A stretch of 64,000 bases of DNA from Limanda limanda. Its lineage: Eukaryota; Chordata; Actinopteri; Pleuronectiformes; Pleuronectidae. Every line of letters begins with the position of its first letter. Position 1 is the first letter of the stretch. Positions 35,755 through 46,505 of this stretch are shown in pieces. The stretch spans positions 21,518,989-21,582,988 of the forward strand of contig NC_083646.1 in assembly GCF_963576545.1 (NCBI RefSeq), given 5' to 3'. The notes beneath the pieces are model-generated. The model did no database searches and was not told the DNA's origin. It saw only the letters and a list, made by a program, of their open reading frames with translations. The translations under genes and the position numbers were made by a program.

Positions 35755-38700
35755 TGAGTTAGTCAGTTGATAAAAAAAATGTTTACTCTAAAATGAACAA
35801 AATCAGTAAACGTTTCTGGTCTTGTGTTCAATTTCAGCTGCTGGATGTTAGAAGAGAAATTACAGTTCAGACCGTCATGTGTTTCTGAATATACAGGGAC
35901 TGGAATTAAATCTGATCTCCCTCATTACCTTAATATTCTAACCTCGCAAGATGACAGGTTTGATGGACTCAACACAACTGGACAAACGTATGTGTGTATT
36001 TAAAATACATATTTTTTTAATTTATCTTTTGCACCAAAGAAAACAAGGTTTAGCTCTGGTCACACCCATAACTAAACTTGATTTTATTCCCATTGTGAAG
36101 AAGTTTTGATCAGTGTTGAAAATTTCACTTGCCAGACAGCGTATGAGATTAGTGTTGCCTTGACAACTGAGGGTGAAGTCAGAGGGGGTTAAAAAAGGCT
36201 GATTACATTTTCCACTATTTGCATGCCATCAGGAAGAGTGGGATTTAGTGGGAATGCCTGTCTCTTGCTGATTAGCTTTTAAATTGCAGTTAGCAGCTTG
36301 GCACTTGCATGTTGATCAAAGTGGCTCCGCTTCACATTCATATGGATGATAGAGGTGGTGCTAAATGGAATGGTGCTAAAAAGACACACAGACCAAATGT
36401 TTTCATCTGCTGCTCGATAATTCAGGAGTTATTTGAATTGCAAATCTATTATAATATAATGTATATAGTTGTACTTACGCGTTTGTCATCTGTACGTTAT
36501 AACCTTTACAATCCTGCTGTCTCTGACTGCAAACCTACATTTGATGGAAAGTAGTGCAGTGCCCGTCAAGTCCGATGGAGTTGTCAGTGACATCATCATC
36601 ATGGGGTTATGTCTCATTTCCGCAATAGTAAGCGATGAAGTGCAGTTTACAGTTTAAAATAAATGAACTCTTGAGTTCCCCACAGCCGTGCTTTCAAAAA
36701 CAAACAATCCAGCCAAGTTCGATATCAATCAGATCAGCTTTTGGCGAGCAAACTGAGTAGGAAGAAGGATGTGATGGTGAAGAAGGACAGAGCGAGCCAT
36801 ACAGAGTGTACTAATCAGTTCATGAATCGACTCATCTATCTGCATGAAGTTTGATTATTCATTCATTGTTTAGGTCAGACTGACATTTATTCTCTGCTTG
36901 TAGGTTTTTAAAAGTAAATGTTTTTCAATTTTCTTTGCCTTCTATGACAATAAACAGACTATTCTGGGATTTTGGATTGTTCTCTAGACACCACATAGAC
37001 ATTAGCTTCAAGACCAAGTTCATATCAAGCTGTAAATTGTTAATATTTGCCCTCCTTAGCTGGAATTTAAAGGCATGATTTTCCTCTGACCACATGCTGC
37101 ATAGCCGTGATATGAAACCTTAGAGTTCACCTGCTCTTCACTGCTTCATTGTAAAGTTAAATCACTGGAAAGATCAAGGGCATGGTCACTTTTCACTGTC
37201 ATCTGATGATGTGTGGACTAAAGGATTAATTTAGAAAAATTACGGATTAATTAATTTATTGAAAACTAAAATACTTGTCATTGAAGAGTCGTTGCCCTTG
37301 TATTAAGATTAAGGAAAAACCAACAGATGAGAAAATAGCAGGAAAAAAAAATAACACGTAAAAAATGTGTTATTTTATAGAATAAAGCTTGATAAATAAA
37401 CCAAATCCGTGGCTTCTATTTGGGTGATGCTAATATTAGGTGTTAGGAATATATAGGTGATGTTTCCATGTATACCTCTCACATAACAACTTTACTTTCA
37501 TTGTAAAAGTAGCTCAACTTCAACATAACTTCTGTTTGTTTACTTAACTTTACTCTTGCATGTCTGGTGTTAGGAAATCCATTGTCAAAGTCCATATCAC
37601 TTCTCTAATGCCGCAAGGAGAGAAACTGAGAGGTGAAGCCCTGTGGGGCGCTGACAGCTCCACCCTGGATGAAATCGCCTCCCATTGAGTGTCTGTGTTT
37701 GTGTGTGGAAGTGCCTTTGAATGGCTCATTAGCTATATTCCTTTTTCTGTTCAAGTGCAGTACAGTTGGTGTTGAGGATTGTCTGCAGGAAATAGAACCT
37801 AAATCAGTTTTGCAGTCTTGATTGTAAATGGTTCTGTCGTGAATTCAACAAGATGATGCTACGTTTCTCTGACAAGCATTTAGACCATTTCCCTGATCGT
37901 GATGATAGGACGCCTTTCTCTGCTTCTGAAATGAAAGGTCTGCTCACAGTTGAGAGTCTGACAACCAATACAGAGAAGAACTCAGTGGATGCAGGAAGTG
38001 TTGCATCATCCTCAACGCTCAGCACACATGACAATAAGGCGCTCAGTTAAAAGTCTACCATACTTTGTGAATTTATGGATTTATGGATTAGTTATTCTTT
38101 AACAATTACATTTTCTCCACATCTGTAGGAATTGTGTTAGAGAATAATATACATTTAAATTATTAAACCTCTGATGAGCAGACGGAGAGAGATATTGCAT
38201 TAGCTTTGGATTTTTCATTGTCATACAGCTGAATGAAGGCTAAATGTGTGTATTTGTGCATTTGTACACTTTATAGTCTTAGTGTCATTTCCTCATCCTA
38301 CACAAAGTCTCTCAGTGTGTCACTATACTGAATGTTCACAGTGCTTATGATAAATAGCTACACAGGGAGACCACCAACGAGGCCATATGGTACATCCCAA
38401 AAAAATTAAACGGGTGTTATATAGATATAATGGGTGTTAAATGTTGTCACCTTTCAAGGTATAAGGGTTATAGATAATGGATTGAGTTTTGTATTAATGG
38501 AAGTGTGAAGTTGTTTTTGGCCATATTGCCCAGCCCACAGCATTAATATGAAGAAAATTAATACCCATCATCATACATTATTCCATCGATACATTTGTAT
38601 TCATTGAGTTGTACAAAAGCTTGACACAGAATCGTTTCTATATAAATGCAGTTTAAATAATTCACTCATAGTAATCAAGTAGTCCACTTACTGTGTTGAT

Positions 38701-38805
38701 TTCGTTTCTTATCCAAGCATTAATGTGGACTGAAGTGATCCTGAATGGTGACATTCTCGACTAATGAGTATATAAATCTGAGGGAGCGAGTGAGACCTGC
38801 AGACA

Positions 38806-38868
<63 letters not shown>

Positions 38869-39377
38869 CCTCCAGGGTGATGGTCCTATTAACTCAGGAG
38901 TGAGGAACCTTGTTTCAAATCAATCAAAAGGCCATTTCAATATTTATGACACCCTTTGTCGGCCATCCTAAATTATTGAAAACATATATCATGTTTTGTA
39001 CTTGTTTTGTACTTGTTGGTTGTTGTCATTTTAACTATTGCTATTGTTTATTGTTTGTTCATATTTTACTTTTTCATGACAAAACAGACCTTTGTGATTT
39101 ATAATCTCTAGAGGTTCTATATACATGATGTTAACCTAATTATTTTACTTAATATACCACACTAACTTCTCTGATGCGTTTGTTGGAACAGTGGTGTCTG
39201 TCAATGGTAGTGATGCTGATGAGTCTTTCCTTGTATCAAATTCAGCAGTGATCACAAACAACAAAAACTAGTTTAGCTTAGTTTGTGTGTCTTACATTTC
39301 ATAATAGGCCCTGAGGCTAGGAATTTAGGATATTGTGGTCATTGTGGTTTCAAAGTTAAAGACTCCACTATATGTTG
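35755..39377. other. Intron 5 sequence
   Basis: No exon, RNA gene or bounded element recognised apart from the ACGC tract listed separately. Confidence 0.5.
38803..38868. repeat. (ACGC)n microsatellite grading into (AC)n
   Basis: About 13 perfect ACGC units followed by (AC)n. Alternating purine-pyrimidine sequence with regular CpG, so a potential Z-DNA former and methylation target. Confidence 0.97.
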
Positions 39378-40167
39378 ACTTTGAGCAGTGTTAATTTCGT
39401 TGACGATAACGAAAAATATTCGTTAACGCCCCTTTTCCCATGAATAAGACGAGACGAAGACGTAACAAAATGGATCTTTGAAAATAAAAACTATGACGAA
39501 ATCTATTTTAATTTTCATTAACGACACGAAACGAAACGAAAATGTTGGCGGTTGACTAAGTCACAACAATTTTTAAAAACATAATCGTATCAGGCCGTCA
39601 TGAAGTACCCGGAGCGGCGAGTGTGTGTGTCTGTGTGTGTGCTCCCAGAGAGCGCTCCGGTCCCGAGGCTCCGCCCCCTGCCGCAGCGCGCTCACTCAGA
39701 GAGACACAGTGAGATCAGAGCTCGTTCACGTGAAGCAGGCCGGTCACTGACTCACCGGCTGCTTCTTAACTATGGAAACAGTGAAAACACAGAGTTCCTC
39801 TGGTCTCAGCTGCTCTGAGATCAGCGCCGCAGCTTCTGGATCAGAGCAGAAATGTTTTCACATTTCGCCAACTAAAATATATAGGCTGCAGCTATATGTT
39901 TTTATTTATTTCAAAATAGGGTACTTCTTATTTCATGCATTTCCCACAAATATGGGGATGACTCAAATAACCTTACATAGTTCTGCGTTTAATTTATTTC
40001 AAAGTAGGCCTACACTTGCCTGTGTATTTTCTTCTCCTCTTCATAAGCATTTGGTGTTTCCCTTTGTTGTAACAGGTAAAAATAAATAAAATGTCAACAG
40101 TTTTCTTTATTGTTCTATAATTTCATAAATGCAATAATCTACAGATTAGTATAGTATAACTTTATAT

Positions 40168-40336
40168 TGTGGCGTGCACTCATGGGTGTGTCCTCTCACC
40201 CAGTGGGTTGATGGGAAATGTAAAGGCTGAAGCTATATATACTTCCCGTATGGGGAACATGTGCTAGTTCTTCCTGACTACTGAATAAACAACAGTAAGC
40301 AGTACCTGCGTCTCTGCCTTTCCTTGTCCTGCCACA
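40168..40336 (+). repeat. 5' LTR of the Gypsy element
   Basis: Begins TGTGGCGTGCACTC, ends CCTGCCACA. TATATAT at 40234-40240 and AATAAA at 40284-40289 are candidate promoter and polyadenylation signals. It differs from the 3' LTR at two positions that I can see. Confidence 0.92.
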
Positions 40337-40337
40337 T

Positions 40338-40348
40338 TGGTGACCCCG
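40338..40348 (+). promoter_or_regulatory. Primer binding site, tRNA-Trp type
   Basis: TGGTGACCCCG begins two bases after the 5' LTR and is complementary to the 3' end of vertebrate tRNA-Trp (CGGGGTCACCA). Confidence 0.7.
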
Positions 40349-40352
40349 TTTT

Positions 40353-41169
40353 TTGGACATGTTCGAGGTAGAGGAGGATTGTGTCTCTTCCTCATCGGGG
40401 GAAGACGTGTTTTCTTCCCCGGCTCCCGTGGACCGTGTTTCCACAACGACCATGGCGCAGCAGCTTCCGCGAGCGACCAGCTCCGCGGGGCACGTTAAAC
40501 TGCCGGAGTTTTGGCAGAACGACCCCGCGCCGTGGTTTCAGCACATCGAGGCTCTCTTCCATCTGCGAGGAGTAACGGCAGACGACTCCAGGTATTTTTT
40601 GGTGGTCGCGGCTTTGGACCAGCAATCCACCCGGCGCGTGATGCAGCTCCTGCGAGCCCCGCCGCTGCGGGGAAAGTACGCCGCCATCAAGCAGCTTCTC
40701 CTCCGGCGCTACGGCTTGTCAGCCGCGGAGAGAGCGGACAAGCTACTGTCGCTTCCCGGTTTGGGCGATGGTTCGGCAGTGGACCTGATGGACGAGATGC
40801 TGTCGTTGCTGGGCTCCGAGGATGAGGGTTTCTCTGTTCGTGCACATCTTTCTGCGCCAGCTCCCGCTGCAGGTGCGCGCAGCCCTCGCCAACTCTTCTT
40901 GCTTGGCGGCCGGAGACTTCCGTGGATTGGCTGAGGAGGCGAACCGGATCCTGCTGACTTCGAGGAACGTCTCCGTGCAGAGTGTGGCCGTGGAGTCCTC
41001 CCAGTCGACGTTGGAGAACGAGGTTCCGGCAGTGACGGCTGCAGTCTCCACCCGCACACAGCGCGGCCAGCTGTGTTTCTTCCATCAGTGCTTCGGCAGC
41101 AAGGCGCGCCGCTGCGTTCCTCCGTGCGCGTTCGAGGCACCGGGAAACGGAAGAGCCGGCGCTCGGTAG
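40353..41169 (+). pseudogene. gag: Gypsy gag, frameshifted
   Basis: The first frame (40353-40934) carries the capsid-like part with VKLPEFWQNDPAPWFQHIEA and YAAIKQLLLRRYG. The reading shifts to another frame near 40835, where FLRQLPLQVRAALANS and the Cys-x2-His-x9-Cys-x3-Cys motif (LCFFHQCFGSKARRCVPPC, about 41071-41127) follow. That CHCC arrangement differs from the usual CCHC knuckle and is a CsRn1-clade trait. Gag would package the RNA; the frameshift breaks it. Confidence 0.8.
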
Positions 41170-41189
41170 CAGCCGTGGGCGCTGGTGAT

Positions 41190-41876
41190 CAAGAGGAGCT
41201 GCTGTTCGTTCGTGACTCCATATCCGGTAATCAGTTCCTGGTGGACTCCGGCTCGCAGAAGAGCCTTCTCCCTCCTGCAGCTACGGACCTCTCGGCCCGT
41301 GGCAGTGGTCCGCGTCTGACAGCGGCTAACGGTTCGGCTATAGAGACGTTTGGTACCAAGTCTGTTTCAATGGACGCAAATTTCTGTGTGATTTTGTTGT
41401 AGCCTCCATTACGGTTCCTATTATCGGAGCAGATTTTCTGTGCACTAATGGGTTGTTAGTGGATGTAGCTAATGGCAAGCTCATTGATGCTGTGTCTTTT
41501 GCGTCTTTTCCTTGTCAGTCAGGGGGACCCGGGCCGTTAACACACGCTAATTTCGCGGCGTCAAAGGATGTCTTCCAGCCCTTACTGGCGGAATTTCCTT
41601 CGCTGACAACGCCCGCATTTTCTGCCGCGGTTACCAAAACGGCGTGGAACATTTCATTCCCACTGCGGGTGCGCCCGTTTTCGCACGTTCGCGTCGCCTC
41701 GACACCGTGAAGTTAGCCACCGCGAAGGAGGAGTTTGCTACGATGGAGCGTTTGGGGATCGTTAGGCGGTCCAACAGCCCGTGGGCTTCACCGCTCCACA
41801 TGGTGCCCAAGGCGGACGGTTCTTGGCGGCCGTGCGGCGACTTCCGCCGTTTAAATAACATTACGGCCCATGACCG
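41190..41876 (+). pseudogene. pol: Gypsy pol, protease and first part of reverse transcriptase
   Basis: The protease active-site region QFLVDSGSQKSLLP (Asp-Ser-Gly) lies at about 41230-41275, with its second conserved part VPIIGADFL after a frameshift near 41385. Another shift near 41650 leads into the reverse transcriptase N-terminus (LGIVRRSNSPWASPLHMVPK, then GSWRPCGDFRRLN). The frame is then cut at 41876 by the inserted gag-only LTR element, in the codons following NITAHD. Confidence 0.82.
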
Positions 41877-43359
41877 TGTTGGGACATGGTTTTTGTGCAA
41901 AAAGGCAGGCCTCTCTTTCAGGCCTGTATTGGAAGTCAAAACCTGAGAGCACATGGCCTTTGTCTTGAGAAAGCCACAAGCCGCATGGGCTGGAGAATAC
42001 TCAATCTCCCAGAGTGCAATGTGTTCTCTTTGTACTGAGAAGGTCAAATAACTCCGTCTCCCAGGAGGCAACATGTCCCCTTTGTTTCAGCATCTTCGCA
42101 CATAGGTGCGAATATCTACCAGGGTCAACTCCAATTGGTCAGTCTGGTCCCATGACCAAGGGGCAACCGGGTCTATAAAAGATCAAGGCTCCCCCAGAGT
42201 AACTCTCTTTCTCCAACCCCTCGGAGGGCCGAAGGCTGCTCCAGCAGCGCTCTTCTCCACCGACCACCACTGAGGACAGCAGGCCGCTGGCCTTTCCTCC
42301 TGCATCGGCGAGTGGAGGAACCGGATTCCTCCAGCTCAAATATTCTCTTTCCAACAACTGGAGGTCAAAGGTCGAGCTTCCAGCTCATCTTCTCAAGAAA
42401 ACCTCCACGCATCTCAAGCTTCTTCTAAACTCCTTGCAGCGACTCGGTGTCCTGCAGGTAAGAACTACGGCTTCAATAAGCAACTGAACTGCACAGCTCA
42501 ACAGAACCGCGGAAGCAGAGACCACACGAACCAGAGACTTCAAAAGCCTGAACTGCTAACCGAACTGCACAGCAACTTTCTCCCTGTCCTTGGACTGGTA
42601 ACATAATCTGGGCTTAATAATTTTACTAGGCTAAGCAAGACTGTTTATTTGATTCTGTGTGGTGTTTATAAGTTTGATATATGTGGTGATATTGTGTTAC
42701 AAGTTAAATCAAGGTTAATGTAAGTCGGGCTCAACACAGACCCTGCCATTTTCTGATTAGCATTCTCACAGATCCCGCATATCTCTTCACCTACTTAGCT
42801 ACGTCCCCCGTCCAGAAGGAGGGGGGGGGGCCTGCTAGCTTAGAGATCTTAAAAGATCACAGGAAGGTGTGACTCTTTGTTAGCCACCAGCGAGACCCTC
42901 ACACACACACACACACACACACACACCCACACACACACACACATCTTTATTAGTTAGTATATTGTTTAGTAATTGGTGTTTTATACTTATTATGTTTATA
43001 ATAAATGCTTTCTTTTAACCTTGTCCTGTCATTAATGTTGCATAAGTGAAGTTTGCCAACCTCTACACTGTCAAGAACTCTATAAACCTTAACTGTTCAT
43101 TATATAGTCTTTAATAGTAAATATTAAGATTTCTAATTGAACTAGATCTAAATGAGACTGATCTTAATCAATAAATTGGCTATCTTTTCCCTTCTATGAA
43201 GGGTGGTGCCCCGCGAGAACTTAGTCAAACTAAAGATATGATTTAATATTAATATTTTAAATATTAATGTTTTATTTTTCTATTTTTGATAACCAAATTT
43301 ATTGAACGCCTAAAGGCACACTAGCTTATGGTATCACTCCTAACCATTATTGCACAACA
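41877..43359 (+). repeat. 5' LTR of the gag-only element
   Basis: TGTTGGGACATGG at the start, TTGCACAACA at the end (TG..CA with short inverted ends TGTTG/CAACA). CCAATTGG at 42131-42138 and TATAAAA at 42174-42180 mark a promoter; AATAAA at 43000-43005 a polyadenylation signal. R would then be unusually long, about 0.8 kb. A consensus splice donor sits at 42458. G10 at about 42820 and (CA)n at 42900-42950 are internal. Confidence 0.93.
42452..42465 (+). promoter_or_regulatory. Splice donor inside the LTR
   Basis: CTGCAG|GTAAGAAC is a near-perfect 5' splice site, about 255 nt downstream of the expected transcription start. The 3' LTR carries the same site at 47087. Confidence 0.65.
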
Positions 43360-43363
43360 TTTA

Positions 43364-43383
43364 TGGTGCCCCGTGTGAGGCAG
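43364..43383 (+). promoter_or_regulatory. Candidate primer binding site of the gag-only element
   Basis: TGGTGCCCCGTGTGAGG begins five bases after the LTR, in the position expected for a primer site and with the TGG start complementary to tRNA CCA ends. The matching tRNA was not identified. A near copy, TGGTGCCCCGCGAGAAC, lies inside the LTR at about 43204. Confidence 0.5.
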
Positions 43384-44094
43384 AGTACAGTTGGCAAAAC
43401 TTCATGACTATGCAATATTAATGTGTTTTTCAGTTTTGGCCAACACCAGAAAGAACTGAATTTGGAATTTGCAGTCAAGCTAAAGGTTTGAATTCAATTC
43501 CACTAGTCTGCCACCGGAGTAGACATTCAACCGTATTTACAAACAAGTGCATTGTGGTCTAAATTTAATTTACTCATAAATTAAATGTTTATTAATAATT
43601 AATTATTAATAACTACCATTTTAAGTCCCCATACTGTTACACTAAAAGATTACCTGTTGCTAATAATTCTAGTTGAATGTTCGTTGTTGAAATTTTGAGA
43701 ATTTCTTTTAACATTTGAATATCACATATTCAATGTTAACTGGTCAAGCTGCGAAATTTCCTGTAACTATTAAATGCTTTTGAATTAAGACATATCGTGC
43801 CACCGGCCATATGTAACAGAGCTTGTACCTAGCTGCTACTGCCTAGCATATCAGCCAAAGTTGGATAAAGAGAACCTGAGAAAGAGCCACAGCGTGCTTC
43901 CAGCCCTGTGAATTTATAGAATCCCTAACTCTTACTGCCTTGCATATCAGTTAGTGCTATTAAAAGTTTGGTGAACTATTTAACACACCATAGTTTCGGT
44001 TAGGCTTGTGTAAGATAGAATCCACACTACAAGGTGTCTGCCATCGCGACACAAAAGCCAACCACACGCTTTTGATTTATAAACTTAAATCTAA

Positions 44095-44108
44095 TCCTTA
44101 AATTTCAG
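44095..44108 (+). promoter_or_regulatory. Splice acceptor just upstream of gag
   Basis: CCTTAAATTTCAG before TTTCAACAATGG gives a pyrimidine-containing acceptor eight bases ahead of the gag ATG. Paired with the LTR donor at 42458 it would remove a 1.65-kb leader intron full of upstream ATGs. Confidence 0.5.
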
Positions 44109-44116
44109 TTTCAACA

Positions 44117-45826
44117 ATGGAGAACCCCTGTGTTGAACAATTTGTTTTTTCCCTAGCACAGAGCCTGACCCCTGGCTATCCTGAATTCATCAGCAAGTTG
44201 AACTTCAATGAGTGCATTAAAGAAATAGATTCACTTCTTAATGACAGGTGTGATGCACAAACAGCATCAAAGGGCCCATTGTTGAGATGTATGATCCTAA
44301 ATTTCCACAGGCAAATCAACCTTGCCTGTCAGAGCAAAGCAGCCATGGAACAGGAGGTAAATTCCCTGAGAGCACAAAATGCTTTTCTCCTCCAGGAGGT
44401 CCAGACTGCTAGTAAGAAAACTCTGCACTATTTGGAAGACCTGCACTCAGCAGAGTCAGATCTAATTTCACACAAGGAGGAATTGTTAAAACTTAGAATA
44501 GAAGGCGCGGCCTCACATCAGTTTTTGAACCAAAGTGATTCTGGTTATTCCGATTCAAACTCCTCCGATAGTGTACGGTTAACTCCCTCTTCACTCCCAA
44601 GATGGGACAGAATCCCATCTGACCCGAAGTCTTTGGGAATTAAGTCACCTTCTGATCCTCCACTGACAGGAAGAGGTAACAGCTTCCTTACTTCCCATCT
44701 CACTGACTCTGACACTGACATTGATGAAACATGTAGTTTATCCTCAAGAACACATTGTACCTCATACACTTCTCATCCACTGATGCATGACACATTTTTT
44801 CGTGCACAACTCTTGAAAGGGGGGACTTCAACATTCCAAAATGTTTCAGCACCTCCCCCTCAACCAGAGAGACCTGTAGCAGGTGATGCACGCAGCCGGA
44901 CCCCACAGTGTCCGCGCTTCGAGTTGCTTGAGTTTCTAGCTAAAGATATTGAACAATTTGATCCAGACAACTGTGATAACAACATTGATAATTACTTTAG
45001 GGAACTAGATCTCAGCTTAAGCGATGTGCCAAATGCAACAGAAAGAGAGAAGGTTAGACTTGTGTTAAAAACCAGCTCTACAGCTGTTCACAAGTTTATT
45101 CAGTCACTTCCTTCCAGCGTCGCATGTAACTACACAGAGCTCTGTCGAGCACTAGTCGAAGAATTCTCTTCTACTCCTGATGTGATAACAGCCATTGTTA
45201 CAGCCTCCCAAATTAAACACTCACGTCGTGAAAATCCCAAGGATTATTTCAAACGCTTGAGGCATGTTTATTTTCAGGGAAAGAACACACCAGGACTAGA
45301 AGAAGATCCCACCTTCAAGACTATTTTCTTACGTAACTTACATCCATGTATACGCACACACGTTGTACTGATGACACAGGAAGGAAAACCTTCAATGCAG
45401 CAGATCAGGAAGATGTCACAGGTGGCTTGGGAAACTGTTGTCTCTGTCAAGGCAGCAGTTGGTGCAACCGAGCCTGTCAGAACAAACATCAAGGTGTCAA
45501 ATTTGTCTGCAGCCTCAAAGCGCCCCCCTCACAACAAAAGAAGGGGGGGTGACAGCAAGCAGCGTGGGGACACAGAGTGCAGGCGCTCTGTTCACCACCT
45601 TCCCAGAGATCGGCATTCCCACAGTAGAAGCTGCAGGAAGCCGTACTCTGACATTCTGGCCCAGACATATTACAACCACTCAGAAGATGACGACAGCATC
45701 TCTGAGTACAGCTCAAAATATGGTTATGACCGAGCACACAGTGACAGCGCCTCTGAAGTCAACTTAGAGTCTGGCTCCGCAGAGCGTTACAGCCCCGAGC
45801 CACGACACAGGCGATCCAGAGCTTGA
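44117..45826 (+). CDS. gag: Intact Gag-like protein, 569 residues
   Basis: The only ORF of the inner LTR element. ATG context is CAACAATGG. Residues 75-130 are heptad-like and probably coiled coil (AMEQEVNSLRAQNAFLLQEV). Residues 135-265 are Ser/Pro/Asp-rich and disordered, with APPPQPERP at 245. Residues 268-445 look like a retrotransposon capsid: FELLEFLAKDIEQFDP, KVRLVLKTSSTAVHKFIQSL, YTELCRALVEEF, ENPKDYFKRLRHVYFQGKN, FLRNLHPCIRTHV. Residues 468-510 are strongly basic (KRPPHNKRRGGDSKQRG, HSHSRSCRKPY) and could bind RNA; there is no CCHC or CHCC knuckle. The tail is acidic/Ser-rich, ending RHRRSRA. Expected role: assembling particles around the element's RNA. A retroviral, foamy-like or Gypsy origin cannot be distinguished here. 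Confidence 0.8.
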   Translation: MENPCVEQFVFSLAQSLTPGYPEFISKLNFNECIKEIDSLLNDRCDAQTASKGPLLRCMILNFHRQINLACQSKAAMEQEVNSLRAQNAFLLQEVQTASKKTLHYLEDLHSAESDLISHKEELLKLRIEGAASHQFLNQSDSGYSDSNSSDSVRLTPSSLPRWDRIPSDPKSLGIKSPSDPPLTGRGNSFLTSHLTDSDTDIDETCSLSSRTHCTSYTSHPLMHDTFFRAQLLKGGTSTFQNVSAPPPQPERPVAGDARSRTPQCPRFELLEFLAKDIEQFDPDNCDNNIDNYFRELDLSLSDVPNATEREKVRLVLKTSSTAVHKFIQSLPSSVACNYTELCRALVEEFSSTPDVITAIVTASQIKHSRRENPKDYFKRLRHVYFQGKNTPGLEEDPTFKTIFLRNLHPCIRTHVVLMTQEGKPSMQQIRKMSQVAWETVVSVKAAVGATEPVRTNIKVSNLSAASKRPPHNKRRGGDSKQRGDTECRRSVHHLPRDRHSHSRSCRKPYSDILAQTYYNHSEDDDSISEYSSKYGYDRAHSDSASEVNLESGSAERYSPEPRHRRSRA

Positions 45827-46497
45827 CCCTCACGCTCATAACCAACACAGTTAAACACTGTACTGACAGTCAGTAGTAAGTTTAATGCAGTTAAAATAGG
45901 AAAACTGTTTTGTTAGCAACAGCAGCAAACTCAAAACCTTAATTCTGATTAAAACTTACATACCACTGCCAACTTTGTAAATATGTTTGGATCGACTACT
46001 TTCATTCCTCAATAAATGTAGTCCATACCACACAGGTTATTACATTAGCATATTATTACAGAAACAATGATACAGTCAGTTGAATTTTGAGATTTTGAAA
46101 ATTATGACATCCTTCCGCAGGAAAATTGTTAAATCTAACAGATACGACTGAGTACTACATTGAGTAAGACCCAATGAGTGAACAAAACTCTTGGACATTT
46201 CAAAAATGACCTTATCATTGTACGCGTCTCTCTCTACATCTTATCTTACAATTTACAAATGTCACATTTTCTGTTTTCTCCTTAAACCTAGTGAAGAGCA
46301 CAGGTTATTCATTTTGTACTGTTACTGTAACTCTGAATGATTTGTCTAATTTGAATCTTGCTTAGCTAACTAGATAGTATATACAAATGCCCAGATGTTA
46401 CAGTCCAAATGAACTGACAATTGACTTTTCCAGCTTTGCACTAAACATGTTCAAGTACGCCCTCAGGAACACACGTCAGGTGCGATCCTGACGCCGC
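45827..46497 (+). other. Untranslated region downstream of gag, no pol
   Basis: The 670 bp between the gag stop and the polypurine tract contain no ORF and no protease, reverse transcriptase or integrase motif in any frame. The remainder is AT-rich. Confidence 0.75.
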
Positions 46498-46505
46498 AAG
46501 GGGGA
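46498..46505 (+). promoter_or_regulatory. Polypurine tract of the gag-only element
   Basis: AAGGGGGA directly abuts the TGTTGGG start of the 3' LTR, the standard place for plus-strand priming. Confidence 0.7.

Noticed and set aside
41631..42357. Minus-strand ORFs in the 5' LTR (147 and 72 codons), repeated in the 3' LTR
   Set aside because: They duplicate exactly because the LTRs do, run antisense to the promoter and have no family features.
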